DNA of 44,534 nucleotides from Nocardia sp. SYP-A9097 (GCF_009649815.1 NZ_WJIC01000043.1:1-44534); one strand, 5' to 3'. Counted from the first letter of the stretch, positions 8,647 through 17,674 are shown. The notes: generated by a model not told the origin, from the letters alone. Made by a program: numbers and translations.

Positions 8647-9624
8647 ATGCGTGCGATCGTGGTTCGAGAATTCGGGGGACATCCCCAGGCGGCCGATATG
8701 CCCACCCCCGAGGCCGGACCCGGCATGCTGAAGATCGAAATCGAAGCCGCGGGCGTCAACCCCTTCGACCAGCGCATAATCGACGGCTTCCTGGACGGCA
8801 AGCTGCAACACGACTTTCCGCTCATTCCGGGCGTGGACGGTGCGGGCCGGGTGGTCGGCATCGGACCCGATGTCACCGATATGGAGTACGGCGAACGCGT
8901 GGTCGGCAAATTCCTCAATCCACCGCTCGGGCACGGCACCTTCGCCGAGTACATCGTGGTGCCCGCGACCTCGATCATCGCCCGGATTCCGGACGAGGTG
9001 ACCGCCATCCAGGCCGCCGCACTGCCCACCGCGGGGATCACCGCGCTCGATCTCATCCACGCCGCGAAGGTGGGCGCCGGGCAGCACGTACTGATCGTGG
9101 GCGCTTCGGGTGGAGTCGGCTCATACCTCGTGCAGTTGGCCGCGCTCGCGGGCGCACATGTCATCGCCACCGCGCGACCGGACGACACCGACCGGATGAT
9201 CCGGCTGGGCGCCACCGAAGTGGTCAACTACGGACGGATACCCGTCACCGATTCGCCCACCCACGCCGAGAGCTCACTGCTCACCGTCGCCGATTCGGTG
9301 CGGATCACCCTGCCCGCCGGAGTCGACGTGCTCTTCGATCTGGTCAGTCCACCGCCTGCGTTCGCCGACAACGCGAGCGTGGTCAAGGCCGGCGGCGCGG
9401 CGTACACCACCACCTGGGCCGCCGACGAGGAGACCTTGAAAATGCGCGGCATCCGCGGCGGAAACTTCGAATCCACCGGCGGCGCACCGGAATTGCGAGA
9501 ACTGCTGCGCGATGTCGGCAATGGCGATCTGGTGGTCCCGATCGACAACACCCCGCCCCTGGAAGCGGCCGCCGATGTCATCGGCGCGTCCGGCGCACGT
9601 GGCAAGACGGTGCTGGTTATCTGA
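8647..9624 (+). CDS. Zinc-free MDR-family oxidoreductase (quinone-oxidoreductase-like)
   Basis: A 325-residue medium-chain dehydrogenase/reductase of the NADPH:quinone reductase type. It has the GroES-like N-terminal domain with VNPFDQRI and GVDGAGRV, and the Rossmann motif GASGGVGSYLVQLAA near residues 150-165. Zinc-binding cysteines are absent, as expected for this branch. The start is the ATG at 8647, preceded by GGAG at 8638-8641; the frame extends to 8593 without family support. It stands between the divergent clpB and the flavohaemoglobin gene. The 134-bp gap to the latter leaves co-transcription uncertain. Substrate unknown. Confidence 0.85.
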   Translation: MRAIVVREFGGHPQAADMPTPEAGPGMLKIEIEAAGVNPFDQRIIDGFLDGKLQHDFPLIPGVDGAGRVVGIGPDVTDMEYGERVVGKFLNPPLGHGTFAEYIVVPATSIIARIPDEVTAIQAAALPTAGITALDLIHAAKVGAGQHVLIVGASGGVGSYLVQLAALAGAHVIATARPDDTDRMIRLGATEVVNYGRIPVTDSPTHAESSLLTVADSVRITLPAGVDVLFDLVSPPPAFADNASVVKAGGAAYTTTWAADEETLKMRGIRGGNFESTGGAPELRELLRDVGNGDLVVPIDNTPPLEAAADVIGASGARGKTVLVI

Positions 9625-9631
9625 ACCGCCG

Positions 9632-9641
9632 TTTACGTAAA
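9632..9641. promoter_or_regulatory. Short palindrome upstream of the first flavohaemoglobin
   Basis: TTTACGTAAA is a perfect 10-bp palindrome just after the MDR gene stop and about 120 bp before the flavohaemoglobin start. It may be an operator; with so short a site the case is weak. Confidence 0.3.
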
Positions 9642-9758
9642 TCCACCGGCTCCGGCTATATCCGTGCGACCACCGGTTTTTCAGGGATACTTGACGCGGA
9701 GGACCGCCTGGAACCGGGCGCGTCCGGGGTAGTAGCAAGGAAAGGAAAGCTCGACGTC

Positions 9759-10919
9759 GTGGATGCGCGTTCAGCAGCGCTGGTCCGCGCAAACTTCCGG
9801 ACAGTCGTCGAAGCCCCGCACGGGCCGGAACGACTGATCAGCGCGTTCTACGGACATCTTTTCGCGGAGATCCCCGCCCTGCGGGAACTCTTCCCCTCGG
9901 CCATGGATATGCAGCCCAAGCGGCTGGTCACGGCCGTGCAGTTCGTGCTCGACAATCTGGAGGATTGGGACCGAGCGCAGCGATTTCTGGAGCAGCTCGC
10001 GCGCGATCACCGCAAGTACGGAGTAGAGGCGGCGCACTACGACATTGCCGGTCGTGCGCTACTGGCCGCCTTCCACTCGTACAACGGTGTCGGCAGTTGG
10101 AGCCGTGAGCTGGAGGCGGGGTGGCGCGATATCACCATCCTGATCTCGGCATCCATGGCCATCGGCGCGAATTCCGATACGTCGCAACCGTATTGGGAGG
10201 CAACCGTGGTCGGGCACCGGCGGGTGGTCGACGATCTGGCGATCGTACGACTGCAGTCGGATACGCCGATTCCCTATCAGGCCGGGCAGTACGTGCCGGT
10301 GGCGATTCCGCAGCGGCCGAAGATGTGGCGGTATCTCTCACCCGCGATTCCCGCCAATCAGTACGGCGAGATCGAATTCCATGTCCGCAAGGTGCGCACC
10401 GGCTGGGTGAGCCCCGGCATCATCAATGAGACCAAGGTCGGCGACCGCTGGATGATCGCGTCGCCACTGGGTGGGCTGCACGTGGATCTGCGCAGTCGCC
10501 GGGATGTGCTCATGATCAGCTCCGGTACCGGGATCGCGCCGATTCGTTCCCAGCTGATCGAGATGGGGCGGCGCGGTATCAATCCGCGCGTGCACCTGTT
10601 CATGGGTGGGCGCTATCCGTGTGATCTGTACGACGTGGAGAACATGTGGCAGCTGTCGCAGAGTAATCCGTGGTTGACGGTGATTCCGGTGTGCGAGAAC
10701 GAAACCAACCCGTGGTGGCATCCGTACCCGCCCGCCGATCCGCCCTTCGGCATGCACCGGCGATTGATCGGCAACCTGGGCGCGGTGGTGGCCAGCTTCG
10801 GCGCGTGGGAGGACCGGCAGATCCAGATCGCCGGCTCGGCCCGCATGATCGCCGACACCAGACGCGCATTGCTCGCGGTCGGCACCCCGGAGTCGGCCAT
10901 CAACTCGGACCCGGTGTGA
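9759..10919 (+). CDS. Type II flavohaemoglobin (globin-FAD/NAD reductase fusion), copy 1
   Basis: A 386-residue cytosolic haemoprotein. Residues 1-140 form a globin with B10 Tyr31 (AFYGHLF), CD1 Phe45 (LRELFP) and proximal F8 His84 in RDHRKYGV. Residues 150-255 are the FAD domain, where the usual RxYS motif is replaced by RYLSPA. Residues 255-386 are the NAD domain (SSGTGIAPIRSQL). These traits match the type II flavohaemoglobins of mycobacteria (Rv0385 type), reported to favour D-lactate/quinone electron transfer over classic NO dioxygenation. The start is the GTG at 9759, after AGGAAAGG. In M. tuberculosis Rv0385 also lies next to clpB. Confidence 0.9.
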   Translation: MDARSAALVRANFRTVVEAPHGPERLISAFYGHLFAEIPALRELFPSAMDMQPKRLVTAVQFVLDNLEDWDRAQRFLEQLARDHRKYGVEAAHYDIAGRALLAAFHSYNGVGSWSRELEAGWRDITILISASMAIGANSDTSQPYWEATVVGHRRVVDDLAIVRLQSDTPIPYQAGQYVPVAIPQRPKMWRYLSPAIPANQYGEIEFHVRKVRTGWVSPGIINETKVGDRWMIASPLGGLHVDLRSRRDVLMISSGTGIAPIRSQLIEMGRRGINPRVHLFMGGRYPCDLYDVENMWQLSQSNPWLTVIPVCENETNPWWHPYPPADPPFGMHRRLIGNLGAVVASFGAWEDRQIQIAGSARMIADTRRALLAVGTPESAINSDPV

Positions 10920-11004
10920 ACCCTCGCCATCCGGGCTGACCAGGGCTGTTGTGGACAGCTAGTAACGTTGCAGAGCAAGGTTTTTCGATGAGCAGGAGTG
11001 TGGT

Positions 11005-11790
11005 GTGACTCTCGACCCCGATCAGACCGGGCCGATTCGGATCGGCGAGTCGAACGAGTGGCCCGCCACGGTGGTCGGGGCACATCGGCTGCGGGAGGAT
11101 CTCACCGTGGTGCGGTTGATCGGTGAGTTCGTGCCGTTCGCGCCCGGGCAGTCGGTGGAGGTGCGCACGCCGCAGCATCCGAATATGGTGCGGCGCTTGT
11201 ATCCCGCGCTGCCCCCGTCACTGGATGGCAAGCTGGAGTTCCATATTCGAACCGTGCCCGGCGGTTGGTGCAGCGGTTCCATGGTGGCCGACACCCGCAC
11301 CGGCGACGAGTGGAAGATCCGCAATCCTGCGGGCTGGCTGGCGGTCGACGAGGACGCCACCGAGGTGGTGATGATCGCCGACGGTATCGGCCTGGCCCCG
11401 TTACGCGCTCAGCTGCTCGACCTTTCGCGTCGCGAGCAGCCCCCACGCACCCATCTGTTCGTAGCGGGCCGCTACCCGCGCGACCTCTACGCCGCGGACA
11501 TGCTCGCCCTGCTCGGCAATGAAATGCCGTGGCTCACAATAATTCCCGTGGTCCTGGACGAGGAAGATCCGGACTGGGCCGACGACTGGTACGAATCGTG
11601 CCGAGTCGAAATCGGCTTCCACCCAGAGGAATTGATCCAGGGCACCCTCCCCGAGGTGGTCAGCCGCTTCACCCCGCTCGACCACCAGAACATTCTGGTC
11701 TGTGGTGCCGCGGCCACGGTCCACAACACCGTGGAGATGCTGGTGGCCACCGGCACCCCGCCGGAACTCATTCGCTACGAAGGGTTTTGA
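11005..11790 (+). CDS. Stand-alone FAD/NAD reductase related to the flavohaemoglobin reductase half
   Basis: A 261-residue flavoprotein that aligns by eye with the reductase halves of both neighbouring flavohaemoglobins: RLYPALPP against RYLSPAIPAN, GKLEFHIRTVPGGW against GEIEFHVRKVRTGW, ADGIGLAPLRAQLLD against SSGTGIAPIRSQLIE, and AGRYPRDLYA against GGRYPCDLYD. There is no globin domain. In the pyridine-nucleotide motif the canonical GTGIAP reads DGIGLAP. The N-terminus is acidic and short. The start is the GTG at 11005 with AGGAG 6 bases before. The gap to the flavohaemoglobin gene is 85 bp, so they may be one operon. A partner carrying the electron acceptor is not obvious. Confidence 0.82.
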   Translation: MTLDPDQTGPIRIGESNEWPATVVGAHRLREDLTVVRLIGEFVPFAPGQSVEVRTPQHPNMVRRLYPALPPSLDGKLEFHIRTVPGGWCSGSMVADTRTGDEWKIRNPAGWLAVDEDATEVVMIADGIGLAPLRAQLLDLSRREQPPRTHLFVAGRYPRDLYAADMLALLGNEMPWLTIIPVVLDEEDPDWADDWYESCRVEIGFHPEELIQGTLPEVVSRFTPLDHQNILVCGAAATVHNTVEMLVATGTPPELIRYEGF

Positions 11791-11829
11791 GCCGACTGGT
11801 TCGCGCCCGGCGAGGTAGATCGTTTGGTG

Positions 11830-11867
11830 CCCCGCGCCGCTGCCGAGCGACAGGCAGCGGCGCGGGG
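11830..11867. terminator. Bidirectional terminator between converging genes
   Basis: A perfect 15-bp inverted repeat (CCCCGCGCCGCTGCC at 11830-11844, GGCAGCGGCGCGGGG at 11853-11867) with an 8-base loop. It sits between the stop codon of the reductase gene (11790) and that of the second flavohaemoglobin (11882), which converge here. Confidence 0.85.
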
Positions 11868-11881
11868 GTCTGCGGGGTGGG

Positions 11882-13051
11882 TCAGAAGAGCGGGTCGTGG
11901 CGGATATTCGCGGTGGGTGTACCCGCCGCCATGAGGCGGAACTTGGTGGTCTGCACCATCGAAGGGGAGCCGACGATTTGGACGTCGCGGTCGTCCCAGG
12001 GGCCGAAACCCGCTACCACCTTGCCGATTTGGCCGACCAGGCGGGGTTGCAGGCCCGGATGTTCTTTGGGCTCACCGGAATTGGTGAGTTGCCACCAGGG
12101 GTCCTCATTGCTCTCGGTGACCGGGGTGATGGTGAGCCACTTGTTGGCCAGGGCGAGTTGGCTGAGGATCTCCAAATCGTAGAGGTCACAAGGGTAGTGG
12201 CCACCGACGAAGAGATCGACCTTCGGGTTGGAGCGGCGCTGGGTCATGGCCATGAGCTGGGCGCGCAGGGGGGCGATGCCGGTGCCGCAGCCGATCATGA
12301 GGAGTTTGCGCCGGGTATTGCGGGGCACGCCGAGGCCGCCGAGGGCTGAGCCGATCAGCCACTGTTCGCCAACCTTGGTGTGCCCCACCATGGCCGGGCT
12401 GACCCAGCCGCCGGTGACGCCGCGAATATGGAATTCGATCTCACCGCTGGGATTGGCGGGGATGGCCGGGGACAGATAGCGCCACATGCGCGGGCGGGAC
12501 GGGATCTGCACGCTCATGTACTGGCCGGCCGCGTACTGGATGGGCTGGTCGAGTTTGAGTCGCACGATGGCGAGATTGCGCAGTACCTCGCGGTGTTCGA
12601 TGACGGTGCCGGTCCACACCGGCGGGGTGGTCTCCTGATCGGCGGCGTCCATCATGGTGCCGGCGATGACGGCCAGGCCCTCGTCCCAGGCGCGGCCGAT
12701 CTCATCGGTCCAGAGTTCGGTGCCGGCGTATGCCTCGAGCGCGGCCTTCAGCGATTTGCCCACGGCCGCATAGTGTTCGGCGACCACACCGTATTTGCGG
12801 TGATCGCGGCCGAGCTGGGCGAGGAAGGGTAGCAGCTTCTCCGGTTCCTCCAGCCGGTCGACCACGTAGGCGATGGCCTTCACCAGCCGATCACGCTGGG
12901 CATCCAGGGCGGCGGGGAAGAAGTCGCGAACCTGCGGGTACTCCGTGAAGAGGATGGCGTAGAACGAACGAGCGAGTTTTTCGGGGCCACCGTCTTCTGC
13001 AGCAACCGACTTGAACGTCGTTCTAATCAATGCGACGGTCCGCGAATCCAT
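11882..13051 (-). CDS. Type II flavohaemoglobin, copy 2
   Basis: This 389-residue paralogue of the plus-strand flavohaemoglobin has the same layout: globin (residues 1-140; AFYAILF-type B helix, VRDFFP, proximal His in GRDHRKYGV), FAD domain (150-255; RYLSPAIPAN) and NAD domain (GCGTGIAPLRAQL). The conserved stretch DHRKYGVxAxHYxxxG is shared by both copies. The ATG at 13051 gives MDSRTVALIRTTF, in line with copy 1 (MDARSAALVRANF). A GTG at 13060 is an alternative. It faces the other redox genes and is read from its own long upstream region; TATAGT on the minus strand at 13140-13145 could be its -10 box. Confidence 0.9.
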   Translation of the reverse strand: MDSRTVALIRTTFKSVAAEDGGPEKLARSFYAILFTEYPQVRDFFPAALDAQRDRLVKAIAYVVDRLEEPEKLLPFLAQLGRDHRKYGVVAEHYAAVGKSLKAALEAYAGTELWTDEIGRAWDEGLAVIAGTMMDAADQETTPPVWTGTVIEHREVLRNLAIVRLKLDQPIQYAAGQYMSVQIPSRPRMWRYLSPAIPANPSGEIEFHIRGVTGGWVSPAMVGHTKVGEQWLIGSALGGLGVPRNTRRKLLMIGCGTGIAPLRAQLMAMTQRRSNPKVDLFVGGHYPCDLYDLEILSQLALANKWLTITPVTESNEDPWWQLTNSGEPKEHPGLQPRLVGQIGKVVAGFGPWDDRDVQIVGSPSMVQTTKFRLMAAGTPTANIRHDPLF

Positions 13052-13545
13052 TTGTGTCACAACCCCATTTCGCACTCGAACACAGGCAGATCGGCGAGTG
13101 CAGTGCTGCGGGACACTCGACAGCGGCCGTTGGTGAGCAACTATAGGCGAGGTTTGCCAGCAACGGAACGGGACCTTTCAACAACACGCCTACAATTCCC
13201 TGAAAACGAGCACACAGCAAGCAATCACCCCCGAAAACAGACTGCTCAACCGGGAAACACCGGGCGAGACCGGGTCCAGCCCGGCGATCTTGGGTAATTC
13301 GTTTTGCAAGCTTCAGATATCGAGCGACTCTGCCGCAACCCTGACGGGGTGTGAATTCCCTTGGCACATAAGGACAAAACTCTCAATCGGCAAATAATTC
13401 TACCGAGCGGTCTGTATGTAATTCATGATCGACCCCACCGCGGAATCATTGCTTCGCATAATGAAACGCAGCACATACCCTGCAACAACGAAAGCAGCGC
13501 CCCGGAAACCGGAGCGCTGCTTGTCGTTTCACCTACCGACGGGAC
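13052..13545. other. 494-bp non-coding region upstream of flavohaemoglobin copy 2
   Basis: No coding sequence is supported here. The stretch is richer in A and T than its surroundings, especially at 13370-13470. It holds the hspR-operon hairpin (13487-13528) at one end and presumably the promoter of flavohaemoglobin copy 2 at the other (minus-strand TATAGT at 13140-13145). More than 300 bp between those two have no assigned role; a small RNA or an extended control region is possible, but nothing in the sequence proves it. Confidence 0.5.
13487..13528 (-). terminator. Terminator of the dnaK-grpE-dnaJ-hspR operon
   Basis: A long, nearly perfect hairpin: AACGAAAGCAGCGC plus CCGG (13487-13505) pairs with CCGG plus GCGCTGCTT and TCGTT (13509-13528), with a 3-base loop, one mismatch and one bulge. 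It starts 18 bp after the hspR stop codon on the minus strand. Confidence 0.82.
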
Positions 13546-13941
13546 CTACTGCGTCCTGCGGTGCCGCGGCTGCCAGACCACGAGCGCCGTACTGCGCTGC
13601 GGCGGAGTCAGATCCGGGCGGTACCCCGCACGGAGCCGATCCACCTCACCGGCCAGTTCGGCCACCCGCTGCTGTAGCTCCTCGACCTGATTGGTGAGTT
13701 CGATGATCCGTTTGATGCCCGCCAGATTGACGCCCTCGTCCTGGGACAGTCGCTGCACCTCACGGAGCAGCTCCACATCCCGGTCCGAGTAGCGCCGTCC
13801 GCCGCCCGAAGTACGTTGCGGCGAAACCAGACCCAGCCGGTCATAGGTGCGCAGCGTCTGGGCGTGCATGCCCGCCAGCTGCGCCGCCACCGAGATCAGG
13901 AAGTACTGGGCCTCGGCGGCTTTCTTCGGATCGGAACTCAT
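13546..13941 (-). CDS. hspR: MerR-family heat-shock repressor HspR
   Basis: A 131-residue DNA-binding repressor. The MerR-type winged helix occupies about residues 12-80 (YFLISVAAQLAGMHAQTLRTY, then GGGRRYSDRDVELLREVQRL). A short coiled coil (TNQVEELQQRVAELAGEVDRL) and a C-terminal hydrophobic-basic end (ALVVWQPRHRR) follow, both typical of HspR. HspR binds HAIR repeats with DnaK as co-repressor and lets go on heat shock. It is the last gene of the operon it controls. The ATG at 13941 shares one base with the dnaJ stop (TGATG), which implies coupled translation; the GTG one codon earlier is less likely. Confidence 0.95.
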   Translation of the reverse strand: MSSDPKKAAEAQYFLISVAAQLAGMHAQTLRTYDRLGLVSPQRTSGGGRRYSDRDVELLREVQRLSQDEGVNLAGIKRIIELTNQVEELQQRVAELAGEVDRLRAGYRPDLTPPQRSTALVVWQPRHRRTQ

Positions 13942-15116
13942 CACGCACCTGCCCAGCCGGCACGCGGATCGAAGCCACTGGTCTTCTCGGCCTCCGCATA
14001 GCGCCGCAGCGCTTCGGCGGCATTGTCGTCCAGCTTCTGCGGGATCGCGACCTTGACGGTGACGAGCAGATCGCCCGCGCCGCCGTCGCGCTTGGGAACA
14101 CCGCGCCCGCGTACCCGCAGGGTGCGGCCGTCGGCGGTACCCGGGGGCACCTTGACGCCGACGCGTCCTTCGAGGGTGGGCACGGAAACTGTTGTACCCA
14201 AAACCAGTTCGCTGTAACTCACCGGCAGTACCAGGGTCAGATCGTCACCATTGCGGCCGAAGACCTTGTCCTGGCTGACGTGCACGGTGACGAACAGATC
14301 GCCGGGCGGTGCGCCCCGCAGACCCGCTTCACCCTGCCCCGCCAACCGGATTCGCTGACCGTCCCGCACGCCCGGGGGAATGCGCACGGTAATCGTGCGG
14401 GTCCGATTCTGGATACCCGAGCCGTGGCAGTCGACGCACGGGTCGTCGATGATCGACCCGGTGCCCCGGCAGTCCTCGCACGGCTCACTGAAACCGAACG
14501 CGCCCTGATTCCGGCTGACCACGCCGGAACCGTTGCAGTACGGGCACACTCGCGGTGAGGTGCCCGGCTTGGCACCGCTGCCGTGGCAGGTGGTGCAGGC
14601 GGCCGGGCTGGTCATACGCAGTGGAACGGTCACGCCCTGGGCGGCCTCACGGAAGCCGAGGGTCGTCTCGGTCTCCACATCGCTGCCGCGCCGCGGCCGC
14701 GAGGAGGTGCGGGTGCCACCGCGGTTGAACAATCCGCCGAGCAGATCGCCGAGCCCGCCGTCACCGGCGTTGGCCTGCTGCCCGCCGAAGATGTCACCCA
14801 GGTTGAAATCGCCGGAGAAGCCACCACCGGGCTGGCCGTAGCCCGCCCCTGGGGTGAAGCCGCCGCGGCCGAAACCGCCGCCCGCGAAGAGCTTTCGCGC
14901 CTCGTCGTACTCCTTGCGCTTCTCCGGATCGGAGAGTACGGCGTGCGCTTCGCTGACGAGCTTGAAGCGCTCCTCGGCCTTGGCGTCGCCGGGGTTCTTG
15001 TCCGGATGCAGATCGCGGGCGAGTTTGCGGTACGCCTTCTTGATCTCGTCCTGGCCGACGCTGGAGGTGATACCCAGCTCCTTGTAGAAGTCCTTTTCGA
15101 GCCACTCCCGATTCAC
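13941..15116 (-). CDS. dnaJ: Co-chaperone DnaJ (Hsp40)
   Basis: A 391-residue Hsp40 of the full type A class, which delivers substrates to DnaK and stimulates its ATPase. The J domain is at residues 9-75 with HPDKN, followed by a Gly/Phe-rich stretch (about 78-135). Four CxxCxGxG zinc repeats lie near 165-235 (CTTCHGSG, CPYCNGSG, CEDCRGTG, CVDCHGSG), then the C-terminal substrate domains. The N-terminus MNREWLEKDFYKELG is the DnaJ1 form found in the dnaK operon of mycobacteria. It is 84 bp downstream of grpE and overlaps hspR by one base. Confidence 0.96.
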   Translation of the reverse strand: MNREWLEKDFYKELGITSSVGQDEIKKAYRKLARDLHPDKNPGDAKAEERFKLVSEAHAVLSDPEKRKEYDEARKLFAGGGFGRGGFTPGAGYGQPGGGFSGDFNLGDIFGGQQANAGDGGLGDLLGGLFNRGGTRTSSRPRRGSDVETETTLGFREAAQGVTVPLRMTSPAACTTCHGSGAKPGTSPRVCPYCNGSGVVSRNQGAFGFSEPCEDCRGTGSIIDDPCVDCHGSGIQNRTRTITVRIPPGVRDGQRIRLAGQGEAGLRGAPPGDLFVTVHVSQDKVFGRNGDDLTLVLPVSYSELVLGTTVSVPTLEGRVGVKVPPGTADGRTLRVRGRGVPKRDGGAGDLLVTVKVAIPQKLDDNAAEALRRYAEAEKTSGFDPRAGWAGA

Positions 15117-15200
15117 CGGGCATCTCCTCCTCTCGAATTGTTCAGCGCCGCGGCCTCATTCGAGACCGCCCGATCGGCCCCGGTAGGGGCCATCGGGGTG

Positions 15201-15797
15201 TTACCCGTTACCAGCGGCATCGGGGTCGGCGTTCGTCGTCTCTGATGCGGCCGAGCCATCCAGATCCTCTGTCCGATCGGTGACTCCGACCAGCGCGTGC
15301 CGCAGCACGCGATCGCCGAAGCGGTACCCCTTGCGCATGACCATGCCGATGACCGGATCGTGTCCGGAGCCTTCGTGTTGCACGGCCTCGTGCAGTGTCG
15401 GGTCGAACGGGTCTCCCGCCGAACCGAATTCCTCCAGGCCCTGCTTCTGCAGAGCGGTGGCGAGCTTGTCGGCGACCGCCTTGAGCGGTCCCTCCAGGTC
15501 GCCGTGTGCGCGGGCGCGGTCGAGATCGTCGAGCACACCGAGCAATTCGCTGACGACCGTCGCCTTGGCATTGTCGATGGTGGCCTTGCGGTCCCGTTCG
15601 ACACGGCGGCGGTAGTTGGCGTATTCGGCGGTGAGCCGCTGCAGATCCGAGGTGCGCTCGGCGAGTTCGGCGGTGATGGCATCCGCGAGCGAATCCTCGC
15701 TCAGGATGTCTGCGGCCGAAGCCGCGGCGAAATCCTCCACCGCGGCCTCGCCGACGTCACCCGTGACCGGTTCCTGTTCCGGGTTCGGGTTCGTCAC
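15201..15797 (-). CDS. grpE: Nucleotide exchange factor GrpE
   Basis: A 198-residue GrpE, the ADP-release factor of DnaK. It has an acidic, disordered N-terminus, a long coiled-coil helix (about residues 45-95, AELAERTSDLQRLTAEYANY onwards) and a C-terminal beta domain containing GDPFDPTLHEAV and GYRFGDRVLRHALVGV, the GrpE signature. The GTG start at 15797 overlaps the dnaK stop by four bases (GTGA), so translation of the two is coupled. Length and order agree with actinobacterial dnaK operons. Confidence 0.96.
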   Translation of the reverse strand: MTNPNPEQEPVTGDVGEAAVEDFAAASAADILSEDSLADAITAELAERTSDLQRLTAEYANYRRRVERDRKATIDNAKATVVSELLGVLDDLDRARAHGDLEGPLKAVADKLATALQKQGLEEFGSAGDPFDPTLHEAVQHEGSGHDPVIGMVMRKGYRFGDRVLRHALVGVTDRTEDLDGSAASETTNADPDAAGNG

Positions 15798-17632
15798 TTC
15801 TTCTCCGGCTCCTCGACGACCTCGGCGTCGACAACGGTGTCATCGGCGTCGGGCGCGGCCTGGCCGTTGCCCGAGGCAGCCGATTCGGCGGCCGACGCGT
15901 CGTAGATGGCCTGGCCCAGCGCCTGCGACTCGGTGGCGAGCTTCTCCACCGCGGTCTTGATGACGGCGATATCGGCGCCCTTGAGGGCCTCGTTCGCCTC
16001 GGCGATGGCCGCCTCGACCTTCTCCTTGATGTCCGCCGGGACCTTGTCCTCGTTGTCCTTGATGAACTTCTCGGTCTGGTGCACCAGCGATTCGGCCTGG
16101 TTGCGGGTCTCGGCCTCTTCGCGACGGGCCTTGTCCTCCGAGGCGTGCGCCTCGGCGTCCTTGACCATGCGATCGATCTCCTCCTTGGACAGGCCGGAGC
16201 CGTCCTGGATCTTGATCGTGTTCTCCTTGCCGGTGCCCTTGTCCTTCGCGGTCACGTGCACGATGCCATTGGCGTCGATGTCGAAGGTGACCTCGATCTG
16301 CGGCACGCCGCGCGGAGCCGGCGGGATGCCGGTCAGCTCGAAGGAGCCGAGCAGCTTGTTGTGCGAAGCGATTTCGCGCTCACCCTGGAAGACCTGGATC
16401 TGCACGGACGGCTGATTGTCATCTGCCGTGGTGAAGGTCTCGGACCGCTTGGTCGGGATGGTGGTGTTGCGCTCGATGAGCTTGGTCATCACGCCACCCT
16501 TGGTCTCGATACCCAGCGACAGCGGGGTGACATCGAGCAGCAGGACGTCCTTGACCTCACCCTTGAGCACACCGGCCTGCAGGGCGGCGCCGACGGCGAC
16601 GACCTCGTCCGGGTTCACGCCCTTGTTGGGCTCACGGCCACCGGTCAGTTCCTTGACCAGGTCCGAGACGGCGGGCATACGGGTCGAACCACCAACGAGG
16701 ACAACGTGATCGATGTCGCCGACGGCGATGCCCGCGTCCTTGATGACGGACTGGAAGGGCTTGCGGGTGCGGTCCAGCAGATCGGAGGTGATCTTCTGGA
16801 ACTCCGCGCGGGTGAGCTGCTCATCGAGGAAGAGCGGGTTCTTGTCCGCGTCGACCGTGATGTAGGGCAGGTTGATCGAGGTCGACTGCGAGGACGACAG
16901 TTCGATCTTGGCCTTCTCGGCGGCCTCGCGCAGACGCTGCATGGCCATCTTGTCCTTGGTCAGGTCGATGCCCGAGGACGCCTTGAACTTGTCGACCAGC
17001 CAAGCGACGACGCGCTCGTCCCAGTCGTCGCCACCGAGGTGGTTGTCACCGGAGGTCGCGCGGACCTCGACAACGCCCTCACCGATCTCCAGCAGCGACA
17101 CGTCGAAGGTGCCGCCGCCGAGGTCGAAGACCAGAATGGTCTGTTCCTTGTCGCCCTTGTCCAGGCCGTACGCCAGCGCGGCCGCGGTGGGCTCGTTGAC
17201 GATGCGCAGCACGTTCAGGCCCGCGATCTGCCCGGCCTCCTTGGTGGCCTGGCGCTGCGCGTCCTCGAAGTAGGCGGGGACGGTGATGACCGCGTCGGTG
17301 ATCTCCTCACCGAGGTACGCCTCGGCATCGCGCTTGAGCTTCATGAGCGTGCGCGCGGAGATTTCCTGCGGGGTGTACTTCTTGCCGTCGATCTCCACGG
17401 ACCAGTCCTCGCCCATGTGGCGCTTGACGGACCGGATGGTGCGATCGACATTGGTGACCGCCTGGTTCTTCGCGGGCTGACCCACGAGAACCTCGCCGTT
17501 CTTGGCGAAGGCGACGACGGACGGGGTAGTGCGCGAGCCCTCCGAATTGGCGACGACGACCGGCTCACCGCCTTCGAGAACGGCGATGACCGAGTTCGTG
17601 GTCCCGAGGTCGATACCGACCGCACGAGCCAT
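15794..17632 (-). CDS. dnaK: Chaperone DnaK (Hsp70)
   Basis: A 612-residue Hsp70 that folds and protects proteins in ATP-driven cycles and serves as co-repressor of HspR. The ATPase domain has phosphate motif 1 GIDLGTTNS (residues 6-14), VPAYFEDAQRQAT, phosphate motif 2 DLGGGTFDVS and the adenosine motif VVLVGGSTRMPAV. The interdomain linker DVLLLDVTPLSLGIET is intact, and the substrate domain and helical lid follow. The ATG at 17632 has AGGAGG a few bases upstream. This is the true housekeeping DnaK, useful for comparison with the degenerate Hsp70-like genes at 32359 and 36993. Confidence 0.98.
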   Translation of the reverse strand: MARAVGIDLGTTNSVIAVLEGGEPVVVANSEGSRTTPSVVAFAKNGEVLVGQPAKNQAVTNVDRTIRSVKRHMGEDWSVEIDGKKYTPQEISARTLMKLKRDAEAYLGEEITDAVITVPAYFEDAQRQATKEAGQIAGLNVLRIVNEPTAAALAYGLDKGDKEQTILVFDLGGGTFDVSLLEIGEGVVEVRATSGDNHLGGDDWDERVVAWLVDKFKASSGIDLTKDKMAMQRLREAAEKAKIELSSSQSTSINLPYITVDADKNPLFLDEQLTRAEFQKITSDLLDRTRKPFQSVIKDAGIAVGDIDHVVLVGGSTRMPAVSDLVKELTGGREPNKGVNPDEVVAVGAALQAGVLKGEVKDVLLLDVTPLSLGIETKGGVMTKLIERNTTIPTKRSETFTTADDNQPSVQIQVFQGEREIASHNKLLGSFELTGIPPAPRGVPQIEVTFDIDANGIVHVTAKDKGTGKENTIKIQDGSGLSKEEIDRMVKDAEAHASEDKARREEAETRNQAESLVHQTEKFIKDNEDKVPADIKEKVEAAIAEANEALKGADIAVIKTAVEKLATESQALGQAIYDASAAESAASGNGQAAPDADDTVVDAEVVEEPEKK

Positions 17633-17674
17633 GGTGATTCCTCCTGGTTGACGTACTTATGTGTCCTAGCGGCG

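Noticed and set aside
13361..13690. 109-codon plus-strand frame across the hspR terminator
   Set aside because: It crosses a clear hairpin and runs antisense into hspR, with mixed composition and no start signal.
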